DNA from: Bacteroidales bacterium UBA6192
GTDB taxonomy: Bacteria > Bacteroidota > Bacteroidia > Bacteroidales > F082
Assembly (NCBI GenBank): GCA_002422725.1
Contig: DITE01000045.1
Coordinates: 1-49,551, forward strand
Direction of reading: 5' to 3'
Length of the DNA: 49,551 nucleotides
Shown here in pieces: positions 36,446-44,555 of this stretch. Numbering within the stretch: the first letter of the stretch is position 1; every line of letters begins with the position of its first letter. The translations under genes were made by a program, and so were the position numbers. The notes under the pieces are model-generated. The model saw nothing but the letters and a program-made list of their open reading frames with translations, did no database searches and was not told where the DNA came from.

Positions 36446-36954
36446 TAAAGAATTTTGAAGATTGTATTGACCCAATAAGAATACCTGCCAAGATTAATAG
36501 AAAGGATTTTCTACCTGTAGGTGCTTATCCGATAATATCTCAGGAAGTAGACTTTATAAATGGATATTGGAATAACGAAATAGATGTTATTAAAATCAGT
36601 ACGCCAATTGTAATTTTTGGCGACCATACCAAGATTTTTAAATTTATTGATTTTGATTTTGTTCAAGGAGCCGATGGTGTAAAGGTTTTATCCCCGAAGG
36701 ATTTTCTAATTCCGAAGTATTTTTATTATCAACTTCTTTCACTTCCCCTTGAAAGTTTAGGATATGCAAGACATTATAAAATGCTCAAGGAGCAAAAAAT
36801 ATTTGTGCCAGATAAAGCGATTCAGCAAAAAGTGATTGAAAGACTAGATCAAATTTTTGACAGAATCAAGATAGCCAAAGAAAACATCAGCAAACAAGAA
36901 CTTCTTATAAATGAATTTGAGACTTCAATCTTAATAAATTCTTTCAGAGAATAA
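36442..36954 (+). CDS. hsdS: Type I RM specificity subunit, half-length (single TRD)
   Basis: A 170-residue S subunit, less than half the usual 400 or so. It has one target-recognition domain (PVGAYPIISQEVDFINGYWNN, IVIFGDHTKIFKFIDFDFVQGADGVKVL) and one spacer helix (KAIQQKVIERLDQIFDRIKIAKENISKQELLINEFETSIL). The domain appears complete, so it could work as a homodimer recognising a palindromic bipartite site, as known for engineered and natural half-S subunits. Alternatively, it is what remains after loss of a second TRD. It is followed by an hsdR 5' remnant and not by hsdR itself. Confidence 0.85.
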   Translation: MIKNFEDCIDPIRIPAKINRKDFLPVGAYPIISQEVDFINGYWNNEIDVIKISTPIVIFGDHTKIFKFIDFDFVQGADGVKVLSPKDFLIPKYFYYQLLSLPLESLGYARHYKMLKEQKIFVPDKAIQQKVIERLDQIFDRIKIAKENISKQELLINEFETSILINSFRE

Positions 36955-36991
36955 TATAAATATAAATCTCTAGAAAATAATAGAGTTAAAA

Positions 36992-37045
36992 ATGAACGAA
37001 ACCGAAACAAGAGCAAAATATCAGATATTATTTGATAATCACTAA
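36992..37045 (+). pseudogene. 5' remnant of hsdR (24-bp direct repeat of the hsdR start)
   Basis: The first 24 bp (36992-37015) are identical to the first 24 bp of hsdR (38868-38891), coding MNETETRA in both. The frame then runs into unrelated sequence and stops after 17 codons. It lies where hsdR would be expected, 37 bp after hsdS. It marks the left edge of a nested insertion that carries the ATPase-DUF4276 pair. Confidence 0.85.
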
Positions 37046-37068
37046 TTTTAGCACAAAAAACAGCCGAA

Positions 37069-38277
37069 ATGAAAATAGAACAACTTACCATACGAAACTT
37101 TAAGGTTTACAAAGATGTTGAAATCCGCAATCTGAGCAATATGTGTGTATTTCTGGGAGCCAATGGTTCGGGAAAAAGCACGCTGTTTGATGTGTTTGGC
37201 TTTTTGAGCGATGCCCTGCGCGAAAACATACGTACTGCCATAGCCAAACGGGGCGGTATTACCGAATTGCGTTCGCGCGACAGCAGTGGCCCGATAGAAA
37301 TTATCATCAAATTCAGGAATACAGAAACAGGAGGCGAAAAACAACCATTGGTTACATACGAGCTTTCAATTGATGTTAAGCCAGGTACAACTATTCCAAT
37401 TGTTAAAAAGGAGATATTAAAATACCGACGCGGGCAAACCGGCAAACCTTATAATTTTCTCGACTTTAAAGAGGGTGAAGGAACTGCCATTACCAACGAG
37501 GAAAAGTTTGAAACCGACAAACAGAATTTTGTGGAAACAAGGGAAAATCAGAAACTCGATTCGCCCGATATTCTTGCCATAAAGGGATTGGGACAGTTTC
37601 AAAGGTTTAAAGCCATCAGTTCGTTCAGGCGGTTGCTCGAAAACTGGTATGTTTCCAATTTCCAGATTCAGGCTGCACAGATTGTTTCCGATACAGGTAT
37701 CAGCGAGCACCTGTCTACCACCGGAAATAACCTTGCCCAATACACCAAATTTATATTTGAAAATTACCCCGATGAGTTTAATAAAATTCTGTTAAAACTG
37801 CAGCAGCGAATACCTGGTATTAACTCAGTAAAAGCAGAAGAAACTAGCGATGGAAGAATAGTTTTGCAGTTTAAGGACGGTAGTTTTAAAGACCCGTTTA
37901 TTTCACGTTATGTGTCAGATGGCACCATAAAAATGTTCGCGTACCTGATGCTGCTGAACGACCCCAAACCACACCCGCTTTTGTGTGTCGAAGAACCTGA
38001 GAATTACCTGCATCCCGAACTGTTGGCCGAACTGGCTGAAGAATTCAGAGAATATGCCAACAGGGGTGGTCAGGTTTTTATTTCAACACACTCACCCGAC
38101 TTTCTGAATGCCCTTGAAACAGGCGAGGTATTCTGGTTACAGAAAAAAGAAGGGTATACATCAGTAATTCGTGCATCAGACGATGCTGCGGTAAAAAAAT
38201 TGGCCCAGGCAGGCGATAAACTGGGATTTTTATGGTTACAGGGTTATTTCACCGGCAGCAGTCCAAAGACAAAATAA
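37069..38277 (+). CDS. AAA_21/RecF-like ATPase (predicted defence sensor)
   Basis: A 402-residue ABC-type ATPase of the COG4637/OLD-like group. The Walker A motif is GANGSGKST (residues 30-38). The signature-like stretch is YVSDGTIKMFAYLMLL, the Walker B is LLCVEEPENYLHP (Glu308, Glu309), and the switch/His motif is FISTHSPDFL. Most of the middle is an insertion between the two ATPase halves. Its stop is 2 nt from the next gene, a DUF4276 protein. This arrangement resembles ATPase-plus-TOPRIM defence pairs such as PARIS (AriA/AriB), although the partner family is different. Base composition is visibly less AT-rich than the surrounding hsd genes. Confidence 0.85.
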   Translation: MKIEQLTIRNFKVYKDVEIRNLSNMCVFLGANGSGKSTLFDVFGFLSDALRENIRTAIAKRGGITELRSRDSSGPIEIIIKFRNTETGGEKQPLVTYELSIDVKPGTTIPIVKKEILKYRRGQTGKPYNFLDFKEGEGTAITNEEKFETDKQNFVETRENQKLDSPDILAIKGLGQFQRFKAISSFRRLLENWYVSNFQIQAAQIVSDTGISEHLSTTGNNLAQYTKFIFENYPDEFNKILLKLQQRIPGINSVKAEETSDGRIVLQFKDGSFKDPFISRYVSDGTIKMFAYLMLLNDPKPHPLLCVEEPENYLHPELLAELAEEFREYANRGGQVFISTHSPDFLNALETGEVFWLQKKEGYTSVIRASDDAAVKKLAQAGDKLGFLWLQGYFTGSSPKTK

Positions 38278-38279
38278 CC

Positions 38280-38858
38280 ATGGGAAGGATTGAAATACTG
38301 GTGGAAGAACCATCGATGGAGGAATGCCTGAAAGAATTTCTCCCCAAAATAGCTCCCGAAAGCTGGAAATTAGATGAAAATTACTTTATCAGAAAACACC
38401 AGGGAAAAGCTGATTTACAAAAGTCGATTCATACAAAGGTCAGGGTATTTGATAACTGGCACGAGCCTGTGGCAATCTTGATTTTACACGATCAGGATAG
38501 CGCCGATTGCAGAATTCTTAAGCACGAGTTAAACGAAAGATGTGGTGATTATTCAATTCCGATAAAAATAAGGATTGTATGCCGTGAACTGGAATCGTGG
38601 TATTTGGGCGATTTAGAAGCAATAGAAAGAGCATATCCCGGATTTAAAAGCAGCAAATACAAAAGTAAAGCACAGTTCCGAAATCCCGACATATTAAACG
38701 CAAAGGATAAATTAAAGAAAATTCTGCCCGAATACAAAGAGATAGCCTCCTCAAGGGAAATTTCGAAATACATGGAAATTGAACAAAACAGATCAGAAAG
38801 TTTTAGACAGTTTGTTTCAGGTATGCAAAGCATATTTAATCATCCCGTATTTAACTGA
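38280..38858 (+). CDS. DUF4276 protein, possible TOPRIM-like nuclease partner
   Basis: 192 residues from the start at 38280 (MGRIEILVEEPSMEECL), chosen because it sits 2 nt after the ATPase stop. Conserved acidic positions are visible: Glu9/Glu10 in the first strand, the DQD motif Asp71-x-Asp73 in LILHDQDSADC, and CRELESWYLGD at 101-111. An N-terminal Glu followed by a DxD would fit a TOPRIM-type metal site, but that fold assignment is inference. DUF4276 genes commonly follow AAA ATPase genes. hsdR begins 9 bp downstream. Confidence 0.8.
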   Translation: MGRIEILVEEPSMEECLKEFLPKIAPESWKLDENYFIRKHQGKADLQKSIHTKVRVFDNWHEPVAILILHDQDSADCRILKHELNERCGDYSIPIKIRIVCRELESWYLGDLEAIERAYPGFKSSKYKSKAQFRNPDILNAKDKLKKILPEYKEIASSREISKYMEIEQNRSESFRQFVSGMQSIFNHPVFN

Positions 38859-38867
38859 TGTTTCCCC

Positions 38868-41252
38868 ATGAACGAAACCGAAACAAGAGCAGAATTAATT
38901 GACCCTGTTTTAAGAGCAGCAGGTTGGGGCGTTGTGGAAGGCAGTCGCATTCGCATGGAATTCCCAATCAATAAAGGTCGTTTAATTGGTCATGGTAAGC
39001 GCAGTAAACCTGACAAGGCCGATTATATTTTGCAATACAAAAACAGAAATCTTGCAGTAATTGAAGCCAAAGCAAGCGATAAATATTACACCCAAGGCGT
39101 TGGACAAGCCAAAGATTATGCTGAACGGTTGCAAGTTCGTTTTACATACAGTACAAATGGTTTGCAGATTTACCGCATTGATATGCAGGAAGGAGCGGAA
39201 GGTGATGTTACTTCATATCCTAAACCTGACGAACTTTGGGAATTGACTTTTGGCGAACAAGACAAATTGCAACCAATTTCAGCCGTTTGGCGTGAAAAAT
39301 TATTATCCGTTCCATTCGAAGACAGAAGCGGAACATGGCAACCACGATACTATCAGGAAAATGCAATAACTAAAGTTTTAGAAGCTATTTCGAATAACGA
39401 ACCTCGTATTTTATTAACACTTGCCACAGGAACAGGAAAAACAGCCATTGCTTTTCAAATTGCATGGAAGCTATTTCAGGCAAAATGGAACATAAACAAA
39501 GATGGACAACGTAGTCCAAGAATTTTATTTTTAGCCGACAGAAATATTTTAGCCGACCAAGCTTTCAATGCTTTTTCAGCCTTTGAAGAAGATGCTTTGG
39601 TTCGTATCAATCCAAGCGACATAAAGAAAAAGGGCAAAGTACCTAAAAACGGAAGTGTGTTTTTTACTATTTTCCAAACATTTATGAGCGGACCAAATGA
39701 TACACCTTATTTTGGCGAATATCCAAATTACTTTTTTGATTTTATCATTATAGATGAGTGTCATCGTGGCGGAGCTAATGACGAAAGCAGTTGGAGAGCC
39801 ATTATGGAATATTTTAAACCAGCCGTTCAATTAGGTTTAACAGCAACGCCAAAACGCACAATAAACGCAGATACATACGATTATTTCGGTGAGCCAGTTT
39901 ATGTGTATTCGTTGAAAGAAGGAATCAATGACGGTTTCTTAACTCCATTCAAAGTAAAACAGATAGACACAACTATTGACGAATATTTATTCACTTCGGA
40001 CGACACCGTTTTAGAAGGCGAAATTGATGAAGGCAAACGCTACACTGAAGCGGAAATGAACCGCATAATAGAAATTAAGGAGCGTGAAGAATATCGGGTT
40101 AAAATATTCATGAGTTTGATAAACCAAAATGAAAAATCCTTGGTATTCTGTGCAACTCAATTACATGCTTTGGCAATTCGTGATTTAATCAATCAATATG
40201 CAACTTCAAAAAATCCAAACTTTTGCCACCGTGTTACCGCAGATGATGGGAAATTGGGTGAACAACATTTGAGAGATTTTCAGGACAACGAAAAAAGCAT
40301 TCCAACCATTTTGACAACTTCACAAAAGTTGAGTACAGGTGTTGATGCTCCCGAAGTAAGAAACATTGTTTTACTTCGTCCTGTAAATTCCATGATAGAA
40401 TTTAAACAAATCATTGGTCGTGGAACTCGTTTATTTGACGGAAAGGATTATTTCACAATTTATGATTTTGATAAAGCTCATCATCACTTTAGTGACCCTG
40501 AATGGGACGGTGAACCCGAAGAACCAGAAACACCCGGATCAAGACCACAGCCACAACCTTGTGAAATTTGCGGCCAAAGACCTTGTATTTGTGTCCAAGA
40601 GCCACCACTTGAGCCATGCCCAGTTTGTGGATATATAATGTGTCGTTGCAACCTTCCACCAAACCGAATGATAAAAGTAAAATTGGCAGACGGAAAAGTC
40701 AGACAGTTTCAACACATGGTGAGTACGTCCTTTTGGAGTCCTGACGGTACGCCAATTTCAGCAGAGGAATTTTTAAAGTCTTTGTTCGGGGCATTGCCAT
40801 TACTTTTTAAAAGTGAAGATGAATTACGAACAATCTGGAGTAAACCCAACACAAGAAGGAAACTGCTTGAAGAACTTACAGAAAAGGGATTTGCCAAACA
40901 ACAGTTACAAGAATTCCAAAGAATACTAAACGCTGAAAACAGCGATTTGTATGATGTTTTAGCGTATATCGCTTTCCATTCGGACATTATTGAAAGAGCT
41001 GAAAGAGCAGGCAAAGCAAAAATTCATTTAATCGACTACGACCCAAAACAACAGGAGTTTTTAGATTTTGTGCTAAATCAGTATGTTAAACAAGGCGTTG
41101 ATGAATTAGACGATACCAAAATTGGAGACTTGCTTATTTTGAAATATCATGCGATTGCAGACGCTAAAAAGGAGCTTGGAGACATTGCATCTATCAGAAA
41201 CACTTTTATTGGATTCCAGACTTATTTGTATGACAAAAGAGTAGCGATATGA
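38868..41252 (+). CDS. hsdR: Type I restriction enzyme R subunit
   Basis: A 794-residue translocase-nuclease of the EcoEI/EcoKI type. The N-terminal PD-(D/E)xK nuclease has Asp52, Glu67 and Lys69 (ADYILQYKNRNLAVIEAKA). The SF2 helicase has motif I TLATGTGKTAIAF, the DEAD-like box IIDECHRGG, motif III LTATPKRT and motif VI QIIGRGTRLF. A Cys-rich segment beginning at Cys565 (CEICGQRPCIC, then CPVCGYIMCRC) lies before the C-terminal helical domain and may bind zinc. It was originally adjacent to hsdS and is now separated by the ATPase-DUF4276 insert. The gene itself looks intact, with its own start. Confidence 0.94.
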   Translation: MNETETRAELIDPVLRAAGWGVVEGSRIRMEFPINKGRLIGHGKRSKPDKADYILQYKNRNLAVIEAKASDKYYTQGVGQAKDYAERLQVRFTYSTNGLQIYRIDMQEGAEGDVTSYPKPDELWELTFGEQDKLQPISAVWREKLLSVPFEDRSGTWQPRYYQENAITKVLEAISNNEPRILLTLATGTGKTAIAFQIAWKLFQAKWNINKDGQRSPRILFLADRNILADQAFNAFSAFEEDALVRINPSDIKKKGKVPKNGSVFFTIFQTFMSGPNDTPYFGEYPNYFFDFIIIDECHRGGANDESSWRAIMEYFKPAVQLGLTATPKRTINADTYDYFGEPVYVYSLKEGINDGFLTPFKVKQIDTTIDEYLFTSDDTVLEGEIDEGKRYTEAEMNRIIEIKEREEYRVKIFMSLINQNEKSLVFCATQLHALAIRDLINQYATSKNPNFCHRVTADDGKLGEQHLRDFQDNEKSIPTILTTSQKLSTGVDAPEVRNIVLLRPVNSMIEFKQIIGRGTRLFDGKDYFTIYDFDKAHHHFSDPEWDGEPEEPETPGSRPQPQPCEICGQRPCICVQEPPLEPCPVCGYIMCRCNLPPNRMIKVKLADGKVRQFQHMVSTSFWSPDGTPISAEEFLKSLFGALPLLFKSEDELRTIWSKPNTRRKLLEELTEKGFAKQQLQEFQRILNAENSDLYDVLAYIAFHSDIIERAERAGKAKIHLIDYDPKQQEFLDFVLNQYVKQGVDELDDTKIGDLLILKYHAIADAKKELGDIASIRNTFIGFQTYLYDKRVAI

Positions 41253-41428
41253 TAAAACGAACTGATATACAAGCCCACGCTTCACAGCCACACATTGCCA
41301 ATCCCCACGGGCCACCGCAAAAGCCAACGCTTGTCAAAGAGTGGGGCCTACCCCAACGCACAGCAGACAGTAACGGAGTTGCAAATTGATAGGAATAATG
41401 ACTGAAAACAAAGAACACCAGGCGGTAA

Positions 41429-41584
41429 TAATCAGGAGTTCATTCGATCAGCACGACCCGGCATGAACTCCCGGTTGAAGCGTATTCAAAAACAAATTGA
41501 TAAATTTGCCCTGAGTAGCGATGATCTGCAAATTGGCAAATTGTAAATTGCATGAATACAATTGGTTGTGGAAACGGTAGTCAG
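41429..41584 (+). repeat. 156-bp island repeat, copy R1
   Basis: First of five related non-coding repeats. It starts TAATCAGGAGTTC and ends GGTAGTCAG. The left part has a perfect 9-bp inverted repeat, GGAGTTCAT/ATGAACTCC, around a 19-nt loop. The centre holds TAAATTTG, a match to the Bacteroidota -7 box. It is 96% identical to R2 by eye (6 differences, no gaps). It lies between the end of the restriction operon unit and the GNAT-like gene. The region 41253-41428 before it has no gene, only a GC-richer stretch with a short CCCCAC/GTGGGG stem. Confidence 0.85.
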
Positions 41585-41649
41585 AAATCCCAAAGACCGG
41601 CCATACATTACCTTTTTGAGGATCCTTAAAGCTTTTTTCGTATATTTGT

Positions 41650-42183
41650 ATGATGACTAAAAGGAAAAACACTGGATTGGATTTCGTTGTCGATAAACTC
41701 ACTAATTCAATTGAAAACATTGTAACAGGTGACAGTTTCCCGACTGAAATTTCTGTTGTTACAAGAGATGACCTTAAATTGACTACAAAGAAGAATGGTT
41801 GGGTTTTTAATTGGTTGACAGAATTTAAGCAACCTGAAAGGGAAGTTTATAAACTGACTATCGTAAACAACCCGAATGTAATTCAAGGTTTATTGAGCGT
41901 GCAGGTAAAATCTGACCACGTTTATATGCATCTGATTGAAAACGCTCCATTTAACAAAGGCAAGTCTAAAATGTATGCTGGTGTACCAGGAAATTTAGTT
42001 GCATTTGCCTGTAAACTATCATTTCAAAGGGGGCACGAAGGCAATTTAGCCTTTATTTCTAAAAGTCAACTTATTAAACACTATGAAGAAACTTTAGGTG
42101 CTTTTCACTTTGGCGGTAGATTAATGATTATTGATACCCAAGCTGCGCTTAAAATGATTGACAGATACTTTAATAACCAGTAA
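41650..42183 (+). CDS. GNAT-like protein, possible toxin of a two-gene module
   Basis: A 177-residue cytosolic protein. The C-terminal half has a GNAT-like pattern: VQVKSDHVYMHLIENAP, then the AcCoA-loop-like VPGNLVAFACKLSFQRGHEGNLAFISKS and a KHYEETLGAFHF end reminiscent of the YxxxGF block. The N-terminal half (IENIVTGDSFPTEISVVTRDDL) is not familiar. A 56-codon gene follows after 2 nt, which is the layout of a toxin-antitoxin pair. Its first 74 codons are duplicated at 43417. A TATATTTG box (41641-41648) lies directly before the ATG. The assignment to GNAT is by pattern only. Confidence 0.65.
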   Translation: MMTKRKNTGLDFVVDKLTNSIENIVTGDSFPTEISVVTRDDLKLTTKKNGWVFNWLTEFKQPEREVYKLTIVNNPNVIQGLLSVQVKSDHVYMHLIENAPFNKGKSKMYAGVPGNLVAFACKLSFQRGHEGNLAFISKSQLIKHYEETLGAFHFGGRLMIIDTQAALKMIDRYFNNQ

Positions 42184-42185
42184 GT

Positions 42186-42356
42186 ATGAAAACAAGGAAG
42201 AAAGAATTGGATGTGGATTTTATTGGAAGTCAAGAACCTTTAACAAGTTCTGAAGAAAAAGCTTTAAGTGAATTCTTTAAAAAGAAAAAAGAAATAAAGG
42301 AGGAGAAATCACTTAGACTAAGAAGAACGACCAAAAAGGTAACGACCGAAGCATAA
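42186..42356 (+). CDS. Small highly charged protein (56 aa), partner of the GNAT-like gene
   Basis: An open frame of 56 codons from ATG 42186 to TAA 42354-42356, starting 2 nt after the GNAT-like stop. The protein begins MKTRKKELDVDFIGSQEP and is rich in Lys and Glu, with one predicted helix (SSEEKALSEFFKKKKEIKEEK) and a basic tail. The tight spacing, size and charge fit an antitoxin or a small regulator. No family is recognised. It ends 32 bp before repeat R2. Confidence 0.6.
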   Translation: MKTRKKELDVDFIGSQEPLTSSEEKALSEFFKKKKEIKEEKSLRLRRTTKKVTTEA

Positions 42357-42388
42357 AACTTCATAAGAAATTAAAGCACAGGCTATAG

Positions 42389-42544
42389 TAATCAGGAGTT
42401 CATTCGATCAGCCCGACCCGGCAAGAACTCCCGGTTGAAGCGCATTCAAAAACAAATTGGTAGATTTGCCCTGAGTAGCGATGATCTGCAAATTGGCAAA
42501 TTGTAAATTACATGAATACAATTGGTTGTGGAAACGGTAGTCAG
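42389..42544 (+). repeat. 156-bp island repeat, copy R2
   Basis: Begins exactly 960 bp after R1 and is gap-free against it with 6 substitutions. The -7-like box reads TAGATTTG here, and the left inverted repeat has one mismatch. The next gene begins 17 bp after its end, so the repeat probably supplies the promoter and leader of that gene. Confidence 0.85.
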
Positions 42545-42561
42545 TATTGTAAAAAACACAC

Positions 42562-43185
42562 ATGAGAAACCCTTCATACATATTATTGGCTCTATTTTTC
42601 TTGACAGGATTTTCAAATTCTCAAAATTTGAGTGGTGCTTATTTTCTGTTTAAGAGTAAATATAGACTTGGTAGTTATTATCATTTAGATACAAAAACGT
42701 TGACCGAGGAACTATTTGCAAATGCTAATAGTCTGACTTTAATTGATTCCATTTATTTATTGCCTTTAAATCTTGTTGACACAACCAAAAATGATAAAGA
42801 GAGGGGAGTTGAAAGGTTGAGTGATTATGATTGCCGTTTAATAAGTTTAATCGAGAATAAGAAATATGATTGTGTTGTAACCATTTCATACACTTCAACT
42901 GCTGGAAACGGAGACCCTATAATTTTGGTTAATACATACAATAAAATTGGAAAACTCATATCACAAGCAAAATTCGATTTAGTTGGACAGCATGACTATT
43001 CGCCAGTTCCTAAACAATATTTTTCAATAAATAAAAAAAACATAATCTCAATGGAGCTGATATCAAAAAATTACGAGATAGTCGACTCCTTAGGGATTGA
43101 GATATTAAAGTATATAGATACAGATTATTACAATGAAAATTATTCAATTAATCGTAACGGTGTGATATTAAAACAAAAGGAATGA
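42562..43185 (+). CDS. Hypothetical secreted protein, 207 aa
   Basis: It has an N-terminal signal peptide (MRNPSYILLALFFLTGFSNSQN). The mature part of about 185 residues has no family I recognise. It contains CVVTISYTSTAGNGDPIILVNTYNKIGKLISQAKFDLVG, which looks like a beta-rich fold. It is the only gene between repeats R2 and R3. Codon use is AT-rich like the rest of the island. Confidence 0.65.
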   Translation: MRNPSYILLALFFLTGFSNSQNLSGAYFLFKSKYRLGSYYHLDTKTLTEELFANANSLTLIDSIYLLPLNLVDTTKNDKERGVERLSDYDCRLISLIENKKYDCVVTISYTSTAGNGDPIILVNTYNKIGKLISQAKFDLVGQHDYSPVPKQYFSINKKNIISMELISKNYEIVDSLGIEILKYIDTDYYNENYSINRNGVILKQKE

Positions 43186-43195
43186 CTACACCTAA

Positions 43196-43351
43196 TAATC
43201 AGGAATTCATGTGGTTGGAACAACCCGGCATGAACTCCCGGTAAAAGCGCATTCAAAAACAAATTGATAAATTTGCCCTGAGTAGCGATGATCTGCAAAT
43301 TAGCAAATTGTAAATTGCACGAATACAGTTGGTTATGGAAACGTTAGTCAG
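43196..43351 (+). repeat. 156-bp island repeat, copy R3
   Basis: Starts TAATCAGGAATTC and ends CGTTAGTCAG. It differs more from R1 in its left arm, but the GGAATTCATG/CATGAACTCC pairing is kept with one mismatch. TAAATTTG is conserved. The sequence following R3 is the same as that following R1, so R3 and the truncated gene after it are a co-linear duplicate (offset 1767 bp). Confidence 0.85.
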
Positions 43352-43416
43352 AAATCCCAAAGACCGGCCATACATTACCTTTTTGAGGATCCTTAAAGCT
43401 TTTTTCGTATATTTGT

Positions 43417-43671
43417 ATGATGACTAAAAGGAAAAACACAGGATTGGATTTCGTTGTCGATAAACTCACTAATTCAATTGAAAACATTGTAACAGGTGAC
43501 AGTTTCCCGACTGAAATTTCTGTTGTTACAAGAGATGACCTTAAATTGACCACAAAGAAAAATGGTTGGGTTTTTAATTGGTTGTCAGAATTTAAGCAAC
43601 CTGAAAGGGAAGTTTATAAACTGACTATCGTAAACAACCCCGCTGGCTTACCCACTTCCGAAATTTTTTAA
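43417..43671 (+). pseudogene. Truncated duplicate of the 41650 GNAT-like gene
   Basis: The first 74 or so codons match the 41650 gene with a single visible amino-acid change (Thr to Ser in NWLTEF). Identity stops at 43640 (AACAACCC), after which ten unrelated codons lead to a stop. The C-terminal, presumably catalytic, half is lost and no copy of the 56-aa partner follows. The breakpoint CCCCGCTGGC also occurs at the end of the palindrome at 46646, which may hint at the mechanism. Confidence 0.8.
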
Positions 43672-43714
43672 AGAGTTGTTTTTTTGCTATCGCACAAATA
43701 AATCGTAGTAATAA

Positions 43715-43746
43715 TTTGAGAATAGTAAATTAATTTGATACTTTTG
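43715..43746 (+). promoter_or_regulatory. Predicted promoter of the abiE pair
   Basis: TTTG (43715-43718), a 20-nt spacer, then TACTTTTG (43739-43746) gives a full match to the Bacteroidota -33/-7 consensus. It lies 17 nt before the ATG, so the leader is very short. Confidence 0.6.
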
Positions 43747-43763
43747 CAGAATATTTACTAAAC

Positions 43764-44555
43764 ATGAATGCTAAAGAGTATATAAAATATCTGTTATCAA
43801 TAGAAAGCTACTCATTTTCATTGGATGAGATTGCTCAAGTAACAACAGGTAGTAGTAATTCTTTAAAATTCGAACTCCTTAGATTGTCAGATAAGGGAGA
43901 AATAGTAAATCTCCGTAAAGGTTTTTATTTAATTATCACACCACGATATTCTTCAACAAAAAAACTTCCAATTCAACTGTATTGTGAAAAACTATTTAAT
44001 CATCTGAATAGGAATTACTATGTAGGCTTATTCTCCGCCGCAAAATTTCATGGAGCAAGTCACCAACAAGTTCAACGAGATTATTTAATAACCGAAAAGC
44101 CAAAGCTAAATGATATATCAAAATACACTTTAGACATTCGGTTTTTCACAACATCCAACTGGTCTGATAAAAATATTCAGCAAAAGAAATCAGATGCAGG
44201 AATTTATAAAATTTCGAGTCCTGCATTGACAATTGTTGATTTAATACATCATCAGACAAAATTGGGCGGAATAAACAGAATGCTTGCGACAATTGACGAA
44301 CTGACTGAAGAATTAACAGAATCTGATTTGTCAGAACTCTTAAGCTGGTATCCTAATAAAAGTACTTTGCAAAGATTTGGATTTTTGCTTGAAGAACTTG
44401 ATATCAAAGAAGAGATTCAAGAGATGATTTATACAGAACTAAAAGCTAAAAACTTTTTCCCTGTTTTGTTAAGTCCAAAATCGAAAGAAAAACCAGGTGC
44501 AGTTGATAATAAGTGGAAAGTAGATGTTAATGTAAAATTGGAAAGCGATTTATGA
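43764..44555 (+). CDS. AbiEi-type antitoxin/transcriptional regulator
   Basis: A 263-residue protein of the AbiEi family, the antitoxin of the type IV AbiE toxin-antitoxin and abortive-infection system. It has an N-terminal winged-helix region (YSFSLDEIAQVTTGSSNSLKFELLRLSDKGEIVNLRKGFYLI), then the AbiEi core (YYVGLFSAAKFHGASHQQVQRDYLIT and AGIYKISSPALTIVDLIHHQTKLGGINRM). Family members repress their own operon. It overlaps the toxin gene by 4 nt. Confidence 0.88.
   Translation: MNAKEYIKYLLSIESYSFSLDEIAQVTTGSSNSLKFELLRLSDKGEIVNLRKGFYLIITPRYSSTKKLPIQLYCEKLFNHLNRNYYVGLFSAAKFHGASHQQVQRDYLITEKPKLNDISKYTLDIRFFTTSNWSDKNIQQKKSDAGIYKISSPALTIVDLIHHQTKLGGINRMLATIDELTEELTESDLSELLSWYPNKSTLQRFGFLLEELDIKEEIQEMIYTELKAKNFFPVLLSPKSKEKPGAVDNKWKVDVNVKLESDL

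Noticed and set aside
37016..38867. Transposon carrying its own transposase
   Set aside because: The insert holds only the ATPase and DUF4276 genes. No transposase, integrase or terminal inverted repeats were seen.
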